A stretch of 64,000 bases of DNA from Chrysomallon squamiferum. Lineage: Eukaryota > Mollusca > Gastropoda > Neomphalida > Peltospiridae. Positions 10,329 to 19,261 of this stretch are shown one piece after another; within the stretch, counting starts at the first letter, position 1; each line of letters begins with the position of its first letter. The stretch is taken from positions 42,187,152 through 42,251,151 of the forward strand of contig CM022665.1 in the NCBI GenBank assembly GCA_012295275.1. Reading direction: 5' to 3'. The translations under genes were made by a program, and so were the position numbers. The notes below the pieces were generated by a model. It was not told the DNA's origin. It ran no database searches and saw only the letters and a program-made list of their open reading frames with translations.

Positions 10329-13300
10329 TGTAGTTGTAGTATTATCATTATCGTTTTACTGCTACTACAACCACTATTGTTATTACTATTATTATTGTTT
10401 TTATTATTAATACTACCACTACTGCTACTATTACTATTATTATCATTGTTATTATTATTTATTACTAATATCATTATTGTTACTATTATTATTTTTTACT
10501 TTTATTTTTATTTTTTTTATTTTTTTTCCATAAAGATATCTGCAAACTGCCTTCAAAGACAGGCAACTGTCGTGGATATTTTAAACGCTGGTTCTACGAC
10601 ACCACGTCTAAGGAATGTCAGCAGTTTATCTATGGTGGTTGTCAGGGTAACCCTAACAATTTTGAAAGTAAAAAATCCTGCGAAGGAAAGTGTTCACCCG
10701 ACACCAAGACGTCATCTTCTGTAACCGGAACAGCCGTTTGTTCTCTTCCGAGAAACAGTGGCAACTGTAACGGCTACAACATCGTGTGGTATTACGATGT
10801 TGACATGGAGCGGTGTAGACAGTTCATCTACACCGGTTGTGGTGGTAATGAGAACCGGTTTGAGACAGATGCTGAGTGTCTTCAGTTGTGTGACGGTGTC
10901 TCTAAGGACGGGCTGATTGTCAGGCCTACGAAAACACCGGTTGTTGTGACGAGGCCTATACCGAGAGCAACGCCTAGGCCTACGCTGAAGCCTGCAACAG
11001 CTGCACCAACAGCAGAAAGTTAGTCTACATCTTTAAATTAACGTTAGAAAATTTAAAATAAGTGCCGTTTTTTTTAATTTATTTATAAAAACAGTGCTGG
11101 TTAGTATGTGTATTATCCAGTGTTGATGGTGTTTCTTATTTATTTATAAATTTGTTAAAATCATATCTTTGTAAAGAAATTTATTTTATGCAATAATGTG
11201 AATTTTCAATACATATCAACATAAAATTATCACATCTTTGTAGTCATTAATTATTATTTAAAGAAAAACATTTGACATAATGTTATAATATTTTTTTTTT
11301 CTAGTAATTTGAATCATTTACATTAAAATCTGCCAATTGTTTGATTAAGATTCATAGTAATATAATTAAAAAAGATTTAAGACAGTAGTAAATTTTATTA
11401 TATGTGAATAAATTAATTTTTTTTTTTTTTTTTTTTTAGCTGATATAGAATTTAAATTTCATTATATTGGAAAAAAAAAATTCTCTTTTTTTTATTTGAT
11501 ATAGAATTTATATTTTATTGCATGTGATTACTTTTCTTTTTTTTAGCTGATATTTGCAAACTACCCTCTGATCATGGCCGATGTCCAACAGGCAACAACT
11601 ACACTATCTGGTGGTACTACGACAGTGACAAAGCTTTGTGTAAACGTTTCTATTATGGTGGATGTGGGGGAAATGGAAACCGGTTCAAAACCAGGGAGGA
11701 GTGTCAAGAGGCCTGTACTAGAAAAGGTAATTTAAATGTACACATACGTTATTCACTTCAAAGTTGTTATAAAGAACTATTTATAATTAAACACATAAAT
11801 TCTTAAGTGTTTTAGCTAAAATGATCCGAGTGATGAAAAATCTCTCTATAAATGTTGGAACTGGTAATATAAAAAAATATATATATTTTTTTTATTATTC
11901 TTTTTATCATTTTGAAATAAAACCTTACAAAAATTAAAAAAAAAAAAAATACATTTTCTAACTTTAAAAGTTTGATTATCACTATTTTTAATTTTTCATT
12001 TGAAAATTCATTTATTTTTAAAAATCTATAATTTGATATTTTCAAATTACAAATATTATATTTTTTAAAAATCTATAAAATTATTAAATATTTATAGCAT
12101 TGAAAAATTCACAAACACTAATTTTCTTGGTGTAATGTTTTAATTATTATTATGTTTATAGAAGTTGTGACAAATTCACAAACACTAATTTTCTTGGTGT
12201 AATGTATTAAATTATTATTATATTTATAGAAGTTGTGAAAAATTCACAAACACTAATTTTCTTGGTGTAATGTATTAAATTATTATTATTATGTTTATAG
12301 AAGTTTGAAAAATTCACAAATATTAAAATTGTTTGTGTAATGTATTAAGTTATTATTATGTTTACAGAAGTTGTCACTACTGCTGCTCCTCGTGTTGGTT
12401 GTCAATTTTCTACATTTGGATGTTGTGACGATGGGTACACTGCGGCCGTTGATGTTGCACATTCTAACTGTATTGGAGGTAATTACATTTATCTCTTTAT
12501 TTTTATCTGAAATAATAAATTTGAATTAACACAATACTATTTTTGTAAAATAAAAAAATTTGAGTTAACTGTTTGAAATAATTGTATTTATTAATTTGTT
12601 TAATTTATTTATTTTGATTAATTAATTAATAAAGAATTAAATAAATAAATAAAAAGACAATAAATAAATTAATTAATTAATTATTCTATTTATTTCTTTA
12701 TTTACTTTTATTTTAATAAAAATATATAACAAATATAAAATTAAAAAATTAAAATAATTAAAAAATAAATATATAAATAAAATAAAACAAATAAAAATAA
12801 TAAAATAATAAAATAAATAAATAAAAATAATTAAAGCATAATAAAAAAAAACAAATACAAAATAATTAAAGCATAATAAATAAATAAATAAATACAAAAT
12901 AATACAAACAAAATAGCCAGTGAACTTACAAGCATTACATAACACATGAATATTTGTTTCTTTTACAGAACACACTGACAACACTGACACCTGTAGTCTC
13001 CCATCTGATCATGGCCGATGTCCAACAGGCAACAACTACACTATCTGGTGGTACTACGACAGTGACAAAGCTTTGTGTAAACGTTTCTATTACGGTGGAT
13101 GTGGGGGAAATGGAAACAGATTCAAAACCAGGGAGGAGTGTGCTGAAGCATGTGTTTATAAAAAGAAAGGTAATTTAACAAATACTGAATAACAGGTAAT
13201 AATAAATATTGATAATTAAGTGATAATTAATATTGATAAATAAGTGATAATACTGATAAATAAGTGATAATAAATATTGATAAATAAGTGATAATAAAAA

Positions 13301-15268
13301 TTGATATATAAGTGATAATGAATATTGATATATAAGTGATAATAAAAATTGATATATGTGATAATGAATATTGATATATAAATGATAATAAATACTGATA
13401 ATTAAGTGATAATGAATATTGATAATTAAGTGATAATGAATATTGATAAATAAATGATAATGAATGTTGATAAATAAGTGATAATAAATATTGACAAATA
13501 AGTGTTAATAAATTTTGATATGTGATAATGAATATTGATAAATAAGTGATAATGAATATTGATAAATAAGTCATAATAAATATTAATAAATAATTGAAAA
13601 AATTTAACAGTATTTTTAAAACGGATATCTTTTAATGGTTATAAAGAAAATAATTCTCATAGATTTTAATTTTATTTACAGATAAAAAGCTAATTATTGA
13701 TAACTATCAAATTTATCATAATTTTGTTACACTAATTTAACTAGTTCAACTACAAACAGTAATAAACGTATGAAAAAAAGGCAAACAACATGTGTAGACA
13801 TTATACATGTTATCATAATAATAAGTTCTGTATGCAAGTTTAATACAAATGCTAATAATAAACAGAATTTAATTATAACATCTAAATAAATAAATGAATA
13901 TAACAAACTAAAATGAAAAAGAAAAAACTACTGAAATTAAAAGATAATGGTTATGTTTTTTGTGGTGGTTTTTTTGTGGTTTCTTTTTTTGTGGTGGTTT
14001 TTTTGTGGTTTCTTTTTTTGTTTTTGTTTTTTTAAAATTTCATCAAATATCATCAATAAGTTAGCTGTATCATAATAGAGTAAAGGAATAACATATTTAT
14101 ATTAAATTGTTTAAATATATAAATTTTATGAATCTAAATAATATAAATATCCAGCATTCAAATTCACAAATACTAATATTGTTGGTGTAGTGTATTAAGT
14201 TATTATTATTATGTTTACAGAAGTTGTCACTACTGCTGCTCCTCGTGTTGGTTGTCAGTTTTCTACATTTGGATGTTGTGACGATGGGTACACTGCGGCC
14301 GTTGATGTGGCACATACTAACTGTATTGGAGGTAATTACATTTATCTCTTTATTTTTATCTGAAATAATAAATAAAACAAGATTGATAATAGCAGCTGAA
14401 TGAGTACAGAAATCACTGTAAAACAAGTAGATGAGTAGTCATATAAACAAAGACTGAACGAAAACGCTGCCATCAAATTGTTTTTTTTTTTGGTCTTGTA
14501 ATAAATGTATTTGATGTACAGTTTAAATAATTTATCCTCGTTTATGGTTAATATGTAATAAAGAAATCATTTTCATGGTAGTACTTGTTTCAGACTAATT
14601 TTTATAAAATAAATGATTCAGTTTTTGTTACATCTTATATAAATGGATCTGACATAAAATTTCCCAGTTCTATCAATCATTTTACTTTAAATACATATAA
14701 AGAAATTCATTTTCATGACAATATTTATTTTGAACTGTTTTTAATTTTAAAAAAGTTATGATTATGTTTTTGTTATATTCTGTATAAAATGGTATGTAAA
14801 CATAATTTTTTCTTAAATATTTTCATGACAGTGGTTATAAGATGTGTTTAAAAATTCTCTTTCTTCTTATTAATAATACTTTTAATTTTTCTCTTAAAAA
14901 AAAAATAGTAACTATTCTCTGTTGGTTTTCTTCATTTTTAAATCATTTAAATCACAATGAACCAAAAGCAAATGCAAGAAAATGAGTTATATACTGAACA
15001 TCTTACATGAATCTTACTTTCATTCATTCATTCATTCATTCTGGTTATAAACATTTCTGCCAGTTTTTTTTTTTTTTTCTGTGGGTTTACTGAAGGAAAG
15101 TAAATATTTGTTTACTTTATCAGATGAGCCCAATGTGATAGAGAGGGAAGATGGCAACAGAAAAATGTTCTATGTGCGACCGGGAACAACAGTGACAATT
15201 AACTGTAAACTGGTAGCTAACAGTCTCAATAACGGCATCACCTGGTACAGAGATGGGTAAGTTGTCAC

Positions 15269-15309
<41 letters not shown>

Positions 15310-15917
15310 GTGTGCATATATATATGTATATTATAAAAATACTGTGTATGTAAACAGATATCAGTTTCTCTGTGAAGCAAATATAAATGATAGAAAATAA
15401 TTTATTTATTGTAAAATAATATATATATTTATATTTCCCATTCCAAGCAGATATCACAACTGATATATCAAGATTTTTTAATCTACAGGGAAATGCTTAT
15501 AAAATATACTTTGATTGACCCCAAAGATTGGCAACAGCAAATTACTTCTGAAATACAAAAAAAAAAATAATAAAATAAAGAATAAATGTTGATATATATG
15601 TTAATTCATTATTGTACAAAATACTTTGATTAATATAGACCCCATCAGATAATTTTGCTACATTTGTGTCTGAACATTCATAAAATAATTTCTTATCATA
15701 TTTAAGTAAATTAAATAAAATAAAAAAAATAGTGGTAGATGTTATAAATGTTTATTGTTTAATGCATTACTTAGCCTGTCTTAAAATAAAAATTCTTTCA
15801 GTTTTGAGAATCATGCTGTTTTATATTATAAACACATCTCTGCATTTTTACTAAGGGAAATAATACAGATTCAGAGTTATCTTTCTTGATCTGTATGTTT
15901 TCTGTACTTCAATCCTT

Positions 15918-15959
<42 letters not shown>

Positions 15960-18900
15960 GATCAAAACTGTATAAAAACGATAGTCCATTCTTTTCTTTT
16001 TATCACTTCTAGTATCAGTGATATTTTTGGCATGATCTGTATGATTTATTTTGTTTGATTTTTCTGTTAGATTTTTGTTGAGACCAAGCAATCGCTTCAA
16101 TCTGCTGTACAATGGATCACTGGTGATAACACACGTACACCACAGAGATTCTGGCTCCTATGCTTGTCGTGTTAATGGAGGGAACCAAGTGGGACAGGTG
16201 CAGAGGTTCAAACTTCAAGTTCGAGGTATGTCAAGGTTTTTATTCTGTGTGTGTTTTTGATATGTAACATATGTAGAGTGTGTCTTAGACATTCTGTAGA
16301 ATTTTAATATTGTTTGTTATTTTGTATTTTTATTTGTTTAAAAGTGATAACATTTTTCTTTTGTTATAAATGTATGTATATGTGAAATATTTAATATACA
16401 AGTGTGTGTTCAAAAGCATTTGGGTTAATCATTTATCATTTTGAATTTTTATTGTCATTTATATTTATTTTACTTCAGTTCCATTTTTGGAATTTTATTC
16501 TTATATGTAATTGTTTTTTTTATTGTTTTTTTCCATTTCAGTTATGTTAAATTAGATCATTTAAAATCTTAAAGTATTTTATATTCCTTTAATATTTTTT
16601 TATTTTTTTTCCATTTCTGTTCCATTAAATTAGATCACTTAAAATCGTACAGTATTTGATATTCCTTTAATATCTTCACTTTTTTACTTTTCTTTCAGTT
16701 CCATTAAAGATTTTGCCGTCACCTCAGACAATCATAGTGAAGCCAGGACAGAATGCTTTCTTGCACTGTCAGGTGTTTGGCAGTCCACAGCCCAAAGTGT
16801 CGTGGACAAAGAATGGCAGAAAAGTGCTGACCAATGGACGTCACCACGCCTTCGACAACGGCACTCTGATCATCACGACTGTGAGGGAACACGACATCGG
16901 AGACTACGAGTGCAGAGCAGACAACGGCGTGTCAGGAAGTGCCAAACGCACAGTTTCTCTCGTTGTTAAAGGTTTGTTAACCAGTTTTTTCTTCTTTATT
17001 TTTTAAATGGAATTTGTTTATTAAAATCTTTCTCTTTTTTCTTTTTTTCAACTTTTTTTTTTGTTTTCAGTTAAATTATATATATATATTACTGTTATTA
17101 ATTTTTTTTTTTATAAATTTGGGAATAAAATAATTTAAATCTGCAAACAATACCCTTATAGCAGGAGTTAGAAATTTTAATTTAAAATTTGGTACTTTTA
17201 TTTTTGAAGAAAATTTACAGTATGTTTTAAGCTCATTGAAAGATTGGTAGTTGAGAAAAAAATAACAGATACTGCTGTTTCAGTTGTATATAATGTGTTT
17301 GTAAAAACATTTTCTTGATATTTTATTTTTTTAAATTACAATAATATAATATGAGGCAACAAAAATGTTAATCCCTTTGTTATTGAGGCATCTTGCCACG
17401 TAAATATTATTCAACAAATAAATAACTACTTTATATGCTTCAAATAATAAAAAAAAATATTTAAAAAAAATATTATTTTCCATTTCATAACATCAAATAA
17501 TATTTCAGCTTCAATCAGCTTCAATTATTATCTATAATAAATTTATTATTGCTAATTAAAATCAAAGCCAAATTATTTTTAAAGAAATTTAAATTTTAAC
17601 ACAACATAATAACAATAGATAAAAAAAAAATTCAATTCATAACATTTTTCACTATTTTCAAAAACAGCTTCAGTTACTATCTATAGTAAGTTTATTACTG
17701 CTAAATAAAATCAAAACCAAAAATTATTTTAATTTAAAAAAAAAATCTAACACAACAAAAATAACAGAAGATAACAAAAAAAACATCAAATCGTAACATT
17801 TTACACTTATTTTCAAAAAAAACAGAGACGGTGACAGCCAAGCTGGACCCTTACAAAGGAAAGGTCATTGAAGGAGGAACCATCCGACTGAGGTGCAAAG
17901 GGAAGGGCCACCCCAGACCCCACCTGAAGTGGGAGAAGGACGGGGAGGCGCTAGAGAACAGTGACAGGGTCTTCATGACTCATGGGGAGCTGGTCATACG
18001 CAAGGCGGTGCTGGACGACTCGGGCGTGTACACTTGTGTGGTCAGCAATGACCGGGAGGAAGCCAGGGCAGTTACAACAGTTCAAGTGACCATGCCACGT
18101 GAGTTGAACAGGATTTTGAGTGAAGGAGGGAAGGTCTTAGTGAGTGAGTGAGTGAGTGAGTGAGTGAGTGAGTGAGTGAGTGAGTGAGAGAGTGAGTGAG
18201 TGAGAGAGTGAGTGATGGAGTGAAAGTGTGGTTAGTTAGTAAGAGTGAGTAGGAGAGTGAGAAAAAGAGAGTTTGTGCGAGTGTGAGTGTGAGTGAGCAT
18301 AACTGAGTGAGTGATAAGTGAGAGGGTGAGGGAGTGAGAGTGGATGAGTCAGTGTAAGAATGAGAGAATGAATGAGTAGGAGAGTGAGTGAGTGAAAAGG
18401 GAGAGTTAGTGAATGATGAGTGTGAGTATAACTCAGTGAGAAAGTGAGTCAGTGTCATTGCTTGAATTGGTAAACAAATAAAAAAAAAAAATTAATATAT
18501 AAGTATAAAACTTTAATGAACAACAAATAAAACACTATATAAAAATTAAAAAGTACTTGCATTTGGATTTAAAGGAAGGTGAAAAAGATTCTATTAAAAA
18601 GTTATATTATTTTCCAAAAATGTAATGAAATTATTTAAACCATTCAAACATCCCATTTTCAAGTTAAATTTAGCATTTTATGAACATTACTTCATTTTTT
18701 ATAAAATTTTAAATTCCAAATTTGAATAACCTTTATTTCAGTTTTATATTTTAATAGCTGACATTTCGTATATCAGTATGGATCAATTGTAAAAATATTG
18801 CATTTAATGTAAAACGTTGTAAAAATATGAATCTCATTTTTCTTTTTCTTCGTGTTTCAGAGCTGAATGACAAGTGCGAGAACACTTTAAGTGAAATGAA

Positions 18901-18988
18901 CTGTAAGATAATACTGCGGGCAGGACTGTGTGGTCACAGAATGTTTTCTAAGATGTGCTGTGTCTCCTGCAGACGACGTCACGGTTGA
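2441..18988 (+). CDS. Papilin-like secreted matrix protein, 3' portion (20 exons, 5' end outside window)
   Basis: Papilins are extracellular-matrix glycoproteins related to the ADAMTS-like family; they carry Kunitz, Ig and PLAC modules and act in basement membranes. Twenty exons join in frame into about 1,252 residues. Order: Kunitz 1-2; cassettes 1-4 (short Cys modules around YGCCPDG); Kunitz 3-4; Ig1; short linker; Kunitz 5; Kunitz 6-7; Kunitz 8; cassette 5; Kunitz 9; cassette 6; Ig2-4; PLAC; stop. Nearly all exons are symmetrical phase 1-1, which suits module shuffling and duplication. Thr/Pro-rich linkers follow Kunitz 3, 4 and 7. The thrombospondin type-1 and spacer region expected at the N-terminus is absent and should lie upstream. 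Each splice join was checked by hand for frame and GT-AG (one GC-AG). Papilin is preferred over other Kunitz proteins because the cassettes, Ig repeats and terminal PLAC occur together. Confidence 0.9.
2757..3075. repeat. (TG)n compound microsatellite in papilin intron
   Basis: A perfect TG run at about 2761-2810 is followed by imperfect TG/TATG tracts to about 3075, all within the intron between Kunitz exons 1 and 2. Confidence 0.93.
3256..3441 (+). CDS. Papilin exon: Kunitz domain 2
   Basis: The exon is 186 nt, phase 1-1, with donor GAAG|GTATTG. The acceptor is unusual: a run of about 25 A bases ends in AATAG where a pyrimidine tract is expected. Six cysteines have canonical spacing and the core is FTYGGCRGN. 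The P1 residue is Arg (GPCRAG), as in trypsin-type inhibitors. Confidence 0.92.
3956..4071 (+). CDS. Papilin exon: cassette 1 (YGCCPDG module)
   Basis: The acceptor is TTGACACAG. The exon encodes an acidic start, then GGCQSTRYGCCPDGVT and a tail with two more cysteines. Continuity of frame needs the exon to end at AAG before GCAAGT, giving a GC donor (phase 0), because the next exon opens on a whole codon. No GT near this point keeps the frame. Confidence 0.85.
4970..5015 (+). CDS. Papilin micro-exon: start of cassette 2
   Basis: A 46-nt exon follows a poly-T tract of more than 30 bases and ACAG. It encodes NTEYGCCEDGKTAAS and enters in phase 0, leaving in phase 1 at TCTG|GTACAT. It joins in frame to the exon at 5560 (GPDYEGC), which completes the cassette. 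The central Pro of CCPDG is Glu here. Confidence 0.87.
5560..5823 (+). CDS. Papilin exon: end of cassette 2 plus cassettes 3 and 4
   Basis: The acceptor is CCTGTCAG and the donor GAAG|GTATTC; 264 nt, phase 1-1. After GPDYEGC come two tandem cassettes, each of the form C-H-x-S-x-YGCCPDG-x-TAA-x-GP-x-GQGCQS. The similarity of the two copies points to internal duplication. A Ser/Thr-rich tail ends the exon. Confidence 0.92.
6080..6283 (+). CDS. Papilin exon: Kunitz domain 3
   Basis: 204 nt, phase 1-1, acceptor TTTCCATCAG and donor CCTA|GTAAGT. The Kunitz spacing is canonical with an FWYGGCDD core. The P1 residue is Glu (GRCENY), which is not expected to inhibit trypsin-like proteases. A Thr/Pro tail (QTTAAPVTPRP) follows the domain. 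Confidence 0.92.
6480..7081. repeat. Long imperfect (ATT)n trinucleotide tract in papilin intron
   Basis: About 600 bases of TTA/ATT trinucleotides with scattered C and G changes fill the intron before Kunitz 4 and end in ACTACTGTACAG, the splice acceptor at 7083. No other sequence separates the repeat from the exon, so the branch site must lie within the repeat. Confidence 0.93.
7084..7305 (+). CDS. Papilin exon: Kunitz domain 4
   Basis: 222 nt, phase 1-1, donor ACTA|GTAAGT. Canonical Kunitz with P1 Arg (GPCRSE) and core FSYGGCSGN, followed by an Ala/Thr/Pro/Val-rich linker. Confidence 0.92.
7643..7939 (+). CDS. Papilin exon: Ig domain 1
   Basis: 297 nt, phase 1-1, acceptor TTAACACAG and donor AAAG|GTTGGT. 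One immunoglobulin fold is visible: IQLKC (B strand), IEWFFNG (C strand) and DAGTYYCR (F strand). It sits between Kunitz domains, apart from the C-terminal Ig cluster. Confidence 0.9.
8551..8583 (+). CDS. Papilin micro-exon: 11-residue linker
   Basis: A 33-nt phase 1-1 exon between TTGTTTTCAG and AGTG|GTAAGA encodes EIATEAPSDPS, an acidic Thr/Pro linker. It could be skipped without changing the frame. It was called from its splice signals and phase alone, so confidence is lower. Confidence 0.65.
8684..9338. repeat. 20-21-bp minisatellite in papilin intron
   Basis: Roughly thirty tandem copies of a unit near TATAAAGTCTTTACTCAGTC fill about 650 bases, with higher-order patterns where blocks of several units recur. 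It lies entirely within the intron before Kunitz 5. Confidence 0.95.
9606..9773 (+). CDS. Papilin exon: Kunitz domain 5
   Basis: 168 nt, phase 1-1, acceptor TTTCACCAG and donor GAAA|GTAAGA. Canonical spacing with core FQYGGCGGN. The P1 residue is Tyr (GNCYAQ), which in this family would favour chymotrypsin-like targets if it is inhibitory. Confidence 0.92.
9818..10003. repeat. (TG)n and (GTCA)/(GTCT)n microsatellites
   Basis: A TG run at about 9821-9870 leads through imperfect TG/TATG sequence to GTCA repeats at about 9948 and a perfect GTCT run at about 9969-10003, all in the intron before Kunitz 6. Confidence 0.93.
10257..10500. repeat. (ATT)n / (AGT)n trinucleotide tract
   Basis: Alternating ATT, AGT and ACT trinucleotides run up to the T-rich acceptor of the double-Kunitz exon. 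Open frames through it are low-complexity and are not genes. Confidence 0.9.
10536..11018 (+). CDS. Papilin exon: Kunitz domains 6 and 7 fused in one exon
   Basis: 483 nt, phase 1-1, acceptor CCATAAAG and donor GAAA|GTTAGT. Kunitz 6 has P1 Arg (GNCRGY) and core FIYGGCQGN; Kunitz 7 has P1 Asn (GNCNGY) and core FIYTGCGGN. Both have canonical cysteine spacing. It is the only exon here with two Kunitz domains, so an intron was lost or never present between them. A long Pro/Thr/Arg-rich linker with repeated RPT/TPR ends the exon and is probably O-glycosylated. Confidence 0.93.
11547..11726 (+). CDS. Papilin exon: Kunitz domain 8 (duplicated copy A)
   Basis: 180 nt, phase 1-1, acceptor CTTTTTTTTAG and donor AAAG|GTAATT. 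The six Kunitz cysteines are present, but the C2-C3 interval is 18 residues (PTGNNYTIWWYYDSDKAL) where 15 is usual, and P1 is Pro. This suggests a non-inhibitory structural domain. It is almost identical to the exon at 12969-13169. Confidence 0.92.
12100..12367. repeat. Tandem 67-71-bp repeats carrying decoy splice acceptors
   Basis: The 3' end of the intron, with its acceptor and the first bases of the next exon (TTTATAG then AAGTT), occurs in three tandem degenerate copies ending at 12161, 12229 and 12300, then once functionally at 12367 (TTTACAG). The copies also share TCACAAACACTAATTTTC and TTGGTGTAATGT. Confidence 0.85.
12368..12478 (+). CDS. Papilin exon: cassette 5 (duplicated copy A)
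   Basis: 111 nt, phase 1-1, acceptor TTTACAG and donor GGAG|GTAATT. It encodes a VVTTAAPRV linker and a diverged cassette, GCQFSTFGCCDDGYTAAV, with CCDDG in place of CCPDG. Apart from a few bases it matches the exon at 14221-14331. Confidence 0.9.
12600..12905. repeat. (AAAT)n / (TTAA)n low-complexity tract
   Basis: Tetranucleotide A/T repeats occupy most of the intron between cassette 5 and Kunitz 9. The long minus-strand open frame here is low-complexity Phe/Ile/Tyr and was not called. Confidence 0.88.
12969..13169 (+). CDS. Papilin exon: Kunitz domain 9 (duplicated copy B)
   Basis: 201 nt, phase 1-1, acceptor TTCTTTTACAG and donor AAAG|GTAATT. The domain is a near-identical copy of Kunitz 8, with the same 3-residue insertion between C2 and C3 and the same P1 Pro. 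It differs by a longer Asp/Thr/His start (EHTDNTDT) and by its last residues. Confidence 0.92.
13183..13590. repeat. AT-rich minisatellite in papilin intron
   Basis: About 18 degenerate tandem copies built around TTGATAAATAAGTGATAAT fill the start of the intron in duplicate copy B. The matching intron of copy A lacks it, which explains much of the length difference between the two introns (641 against 1,051 bp). Confidence 0.92.
14221..14331 (+). CDS. Papilin exon: cassette 6 (duplicated copy B)
   Basis: 111 nt, phase 1-1, acceptor TATGTTTACAG and donor GGAG|GTAATT. It differs from cassette 5 at only a few positions (for example AHTNC for AHSNC). About 47 bases downstream of the donor also match copy A, so the duplication extends into the introns. 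Confidence 0.9.
15124..15256 (+). CDS. Papilin exon: Ig domain 2, first half
   Basis: 133 nt, entering in phase 1 and leaving in phase 2 at GATGG|GTAAGT. It encodes the strands up to NGITWYRDG, with TVTINC supplying the first Ig cysteine. The domain is completed by the exon at 16071. Confidence 0.9.
15274..15309. repeat. (TC)n microsatellite
   Basis: A TC run lies in the intron that splits Ig domain 2, shortly after the donor. Confidence 0.9.
16071..16225 (+). CDS. Papilin exon: Ig domain 2, second half
   Basis: 155 nt, acceptor TTTCTGTTAG, phase 2 to phase 1. It holds SLVITHVHHRDSGSYACRV, the conserved D-x-G-x-Y-x-C signature, and the final strand. It joins in frame to 15256. Confidence 0.9.
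16699..16971 (+). CDS. Papilin exon: Ig domain 3
   Basis: 273 nt, phase 1-1, acceptor TTTCTTTCAG and donor AAAG|GTTTGT. I-set Ig signature: FLHCQVFGSPQPKVSWTKNG and later DIGDYECRADNGVSG. Confidence 0.93.
17826..18098 (+). CDS. Papilin exon: Ig domain 4
   Basis: 273 nt, phase 1-1, donor CCAC|GTGAGT. I-set Ig signature: IRLRCKGKGHPRPHLKWEKD and DDSGVYTCVVSND. The exon is markedly more GC-rich than its neighbours. The acceptor follows an A-rich, pyrimidine-poor stretch ending AAAACAG. Confidence 0.93.
18139..18450. repeat. (GTGA)n minisatellite just after a splice donor
   Basis: A perfect GTGA/GAGT run at about 18139-18186 degrades into GAGT/GAGA sequence to about 18450. Because the real donor of Ig domain 4 is GTGAGT, this creates dozens of copies of the same hexamer about 40-90 bases downstream. 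Confidence 0.92.
18861..18988 (+). CDS. Papilin last coding exon: PLAC domain and stop
   Basis: Acceptor CGTGTTTCAG; 128 nt ending at TGA (18986-18988). It encodes a PLAC (protease and lacunin) domain with six cysteines, including NCKIILRAGLCGH and MCCVSC, and a short basic tail RRRHG. A C-terminal PLAC domain is typical of papilin, lacunin and ADAMTS-like proteins. Confidence 0.94.
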
Positions 18989-19261
18989 ACGAACATCGAG
19001 GCAAGAGTAAACTCGCCAGACGTGAGGAGTTGTCGCGGCAGTCTGTTGTCACCACTGTGATCACACTTTTCAAACTTGTGTTCAAAGTAATCTGATTAAA
19101 TGGGGAAAAAAAAAAAAAATAATAATAAAAGGTGCTTTGTCAAAACAAAAACAAAAAAAAATGATGAAACTGTTCAAAAGAAATGAAATGTTTGTTGTTT
19201 GACGGAAGTGAAATTTAAGAACTGTTTTACATTAAAATGATGAAAAACATAGTTTTAGATA

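Noticed and set aside
14097-14426. 109-residue minus-strand open frame
   Set aside because: It is antisense to cassette exon 6, whose phase, splice sites and duplicate partner support the plus strand.
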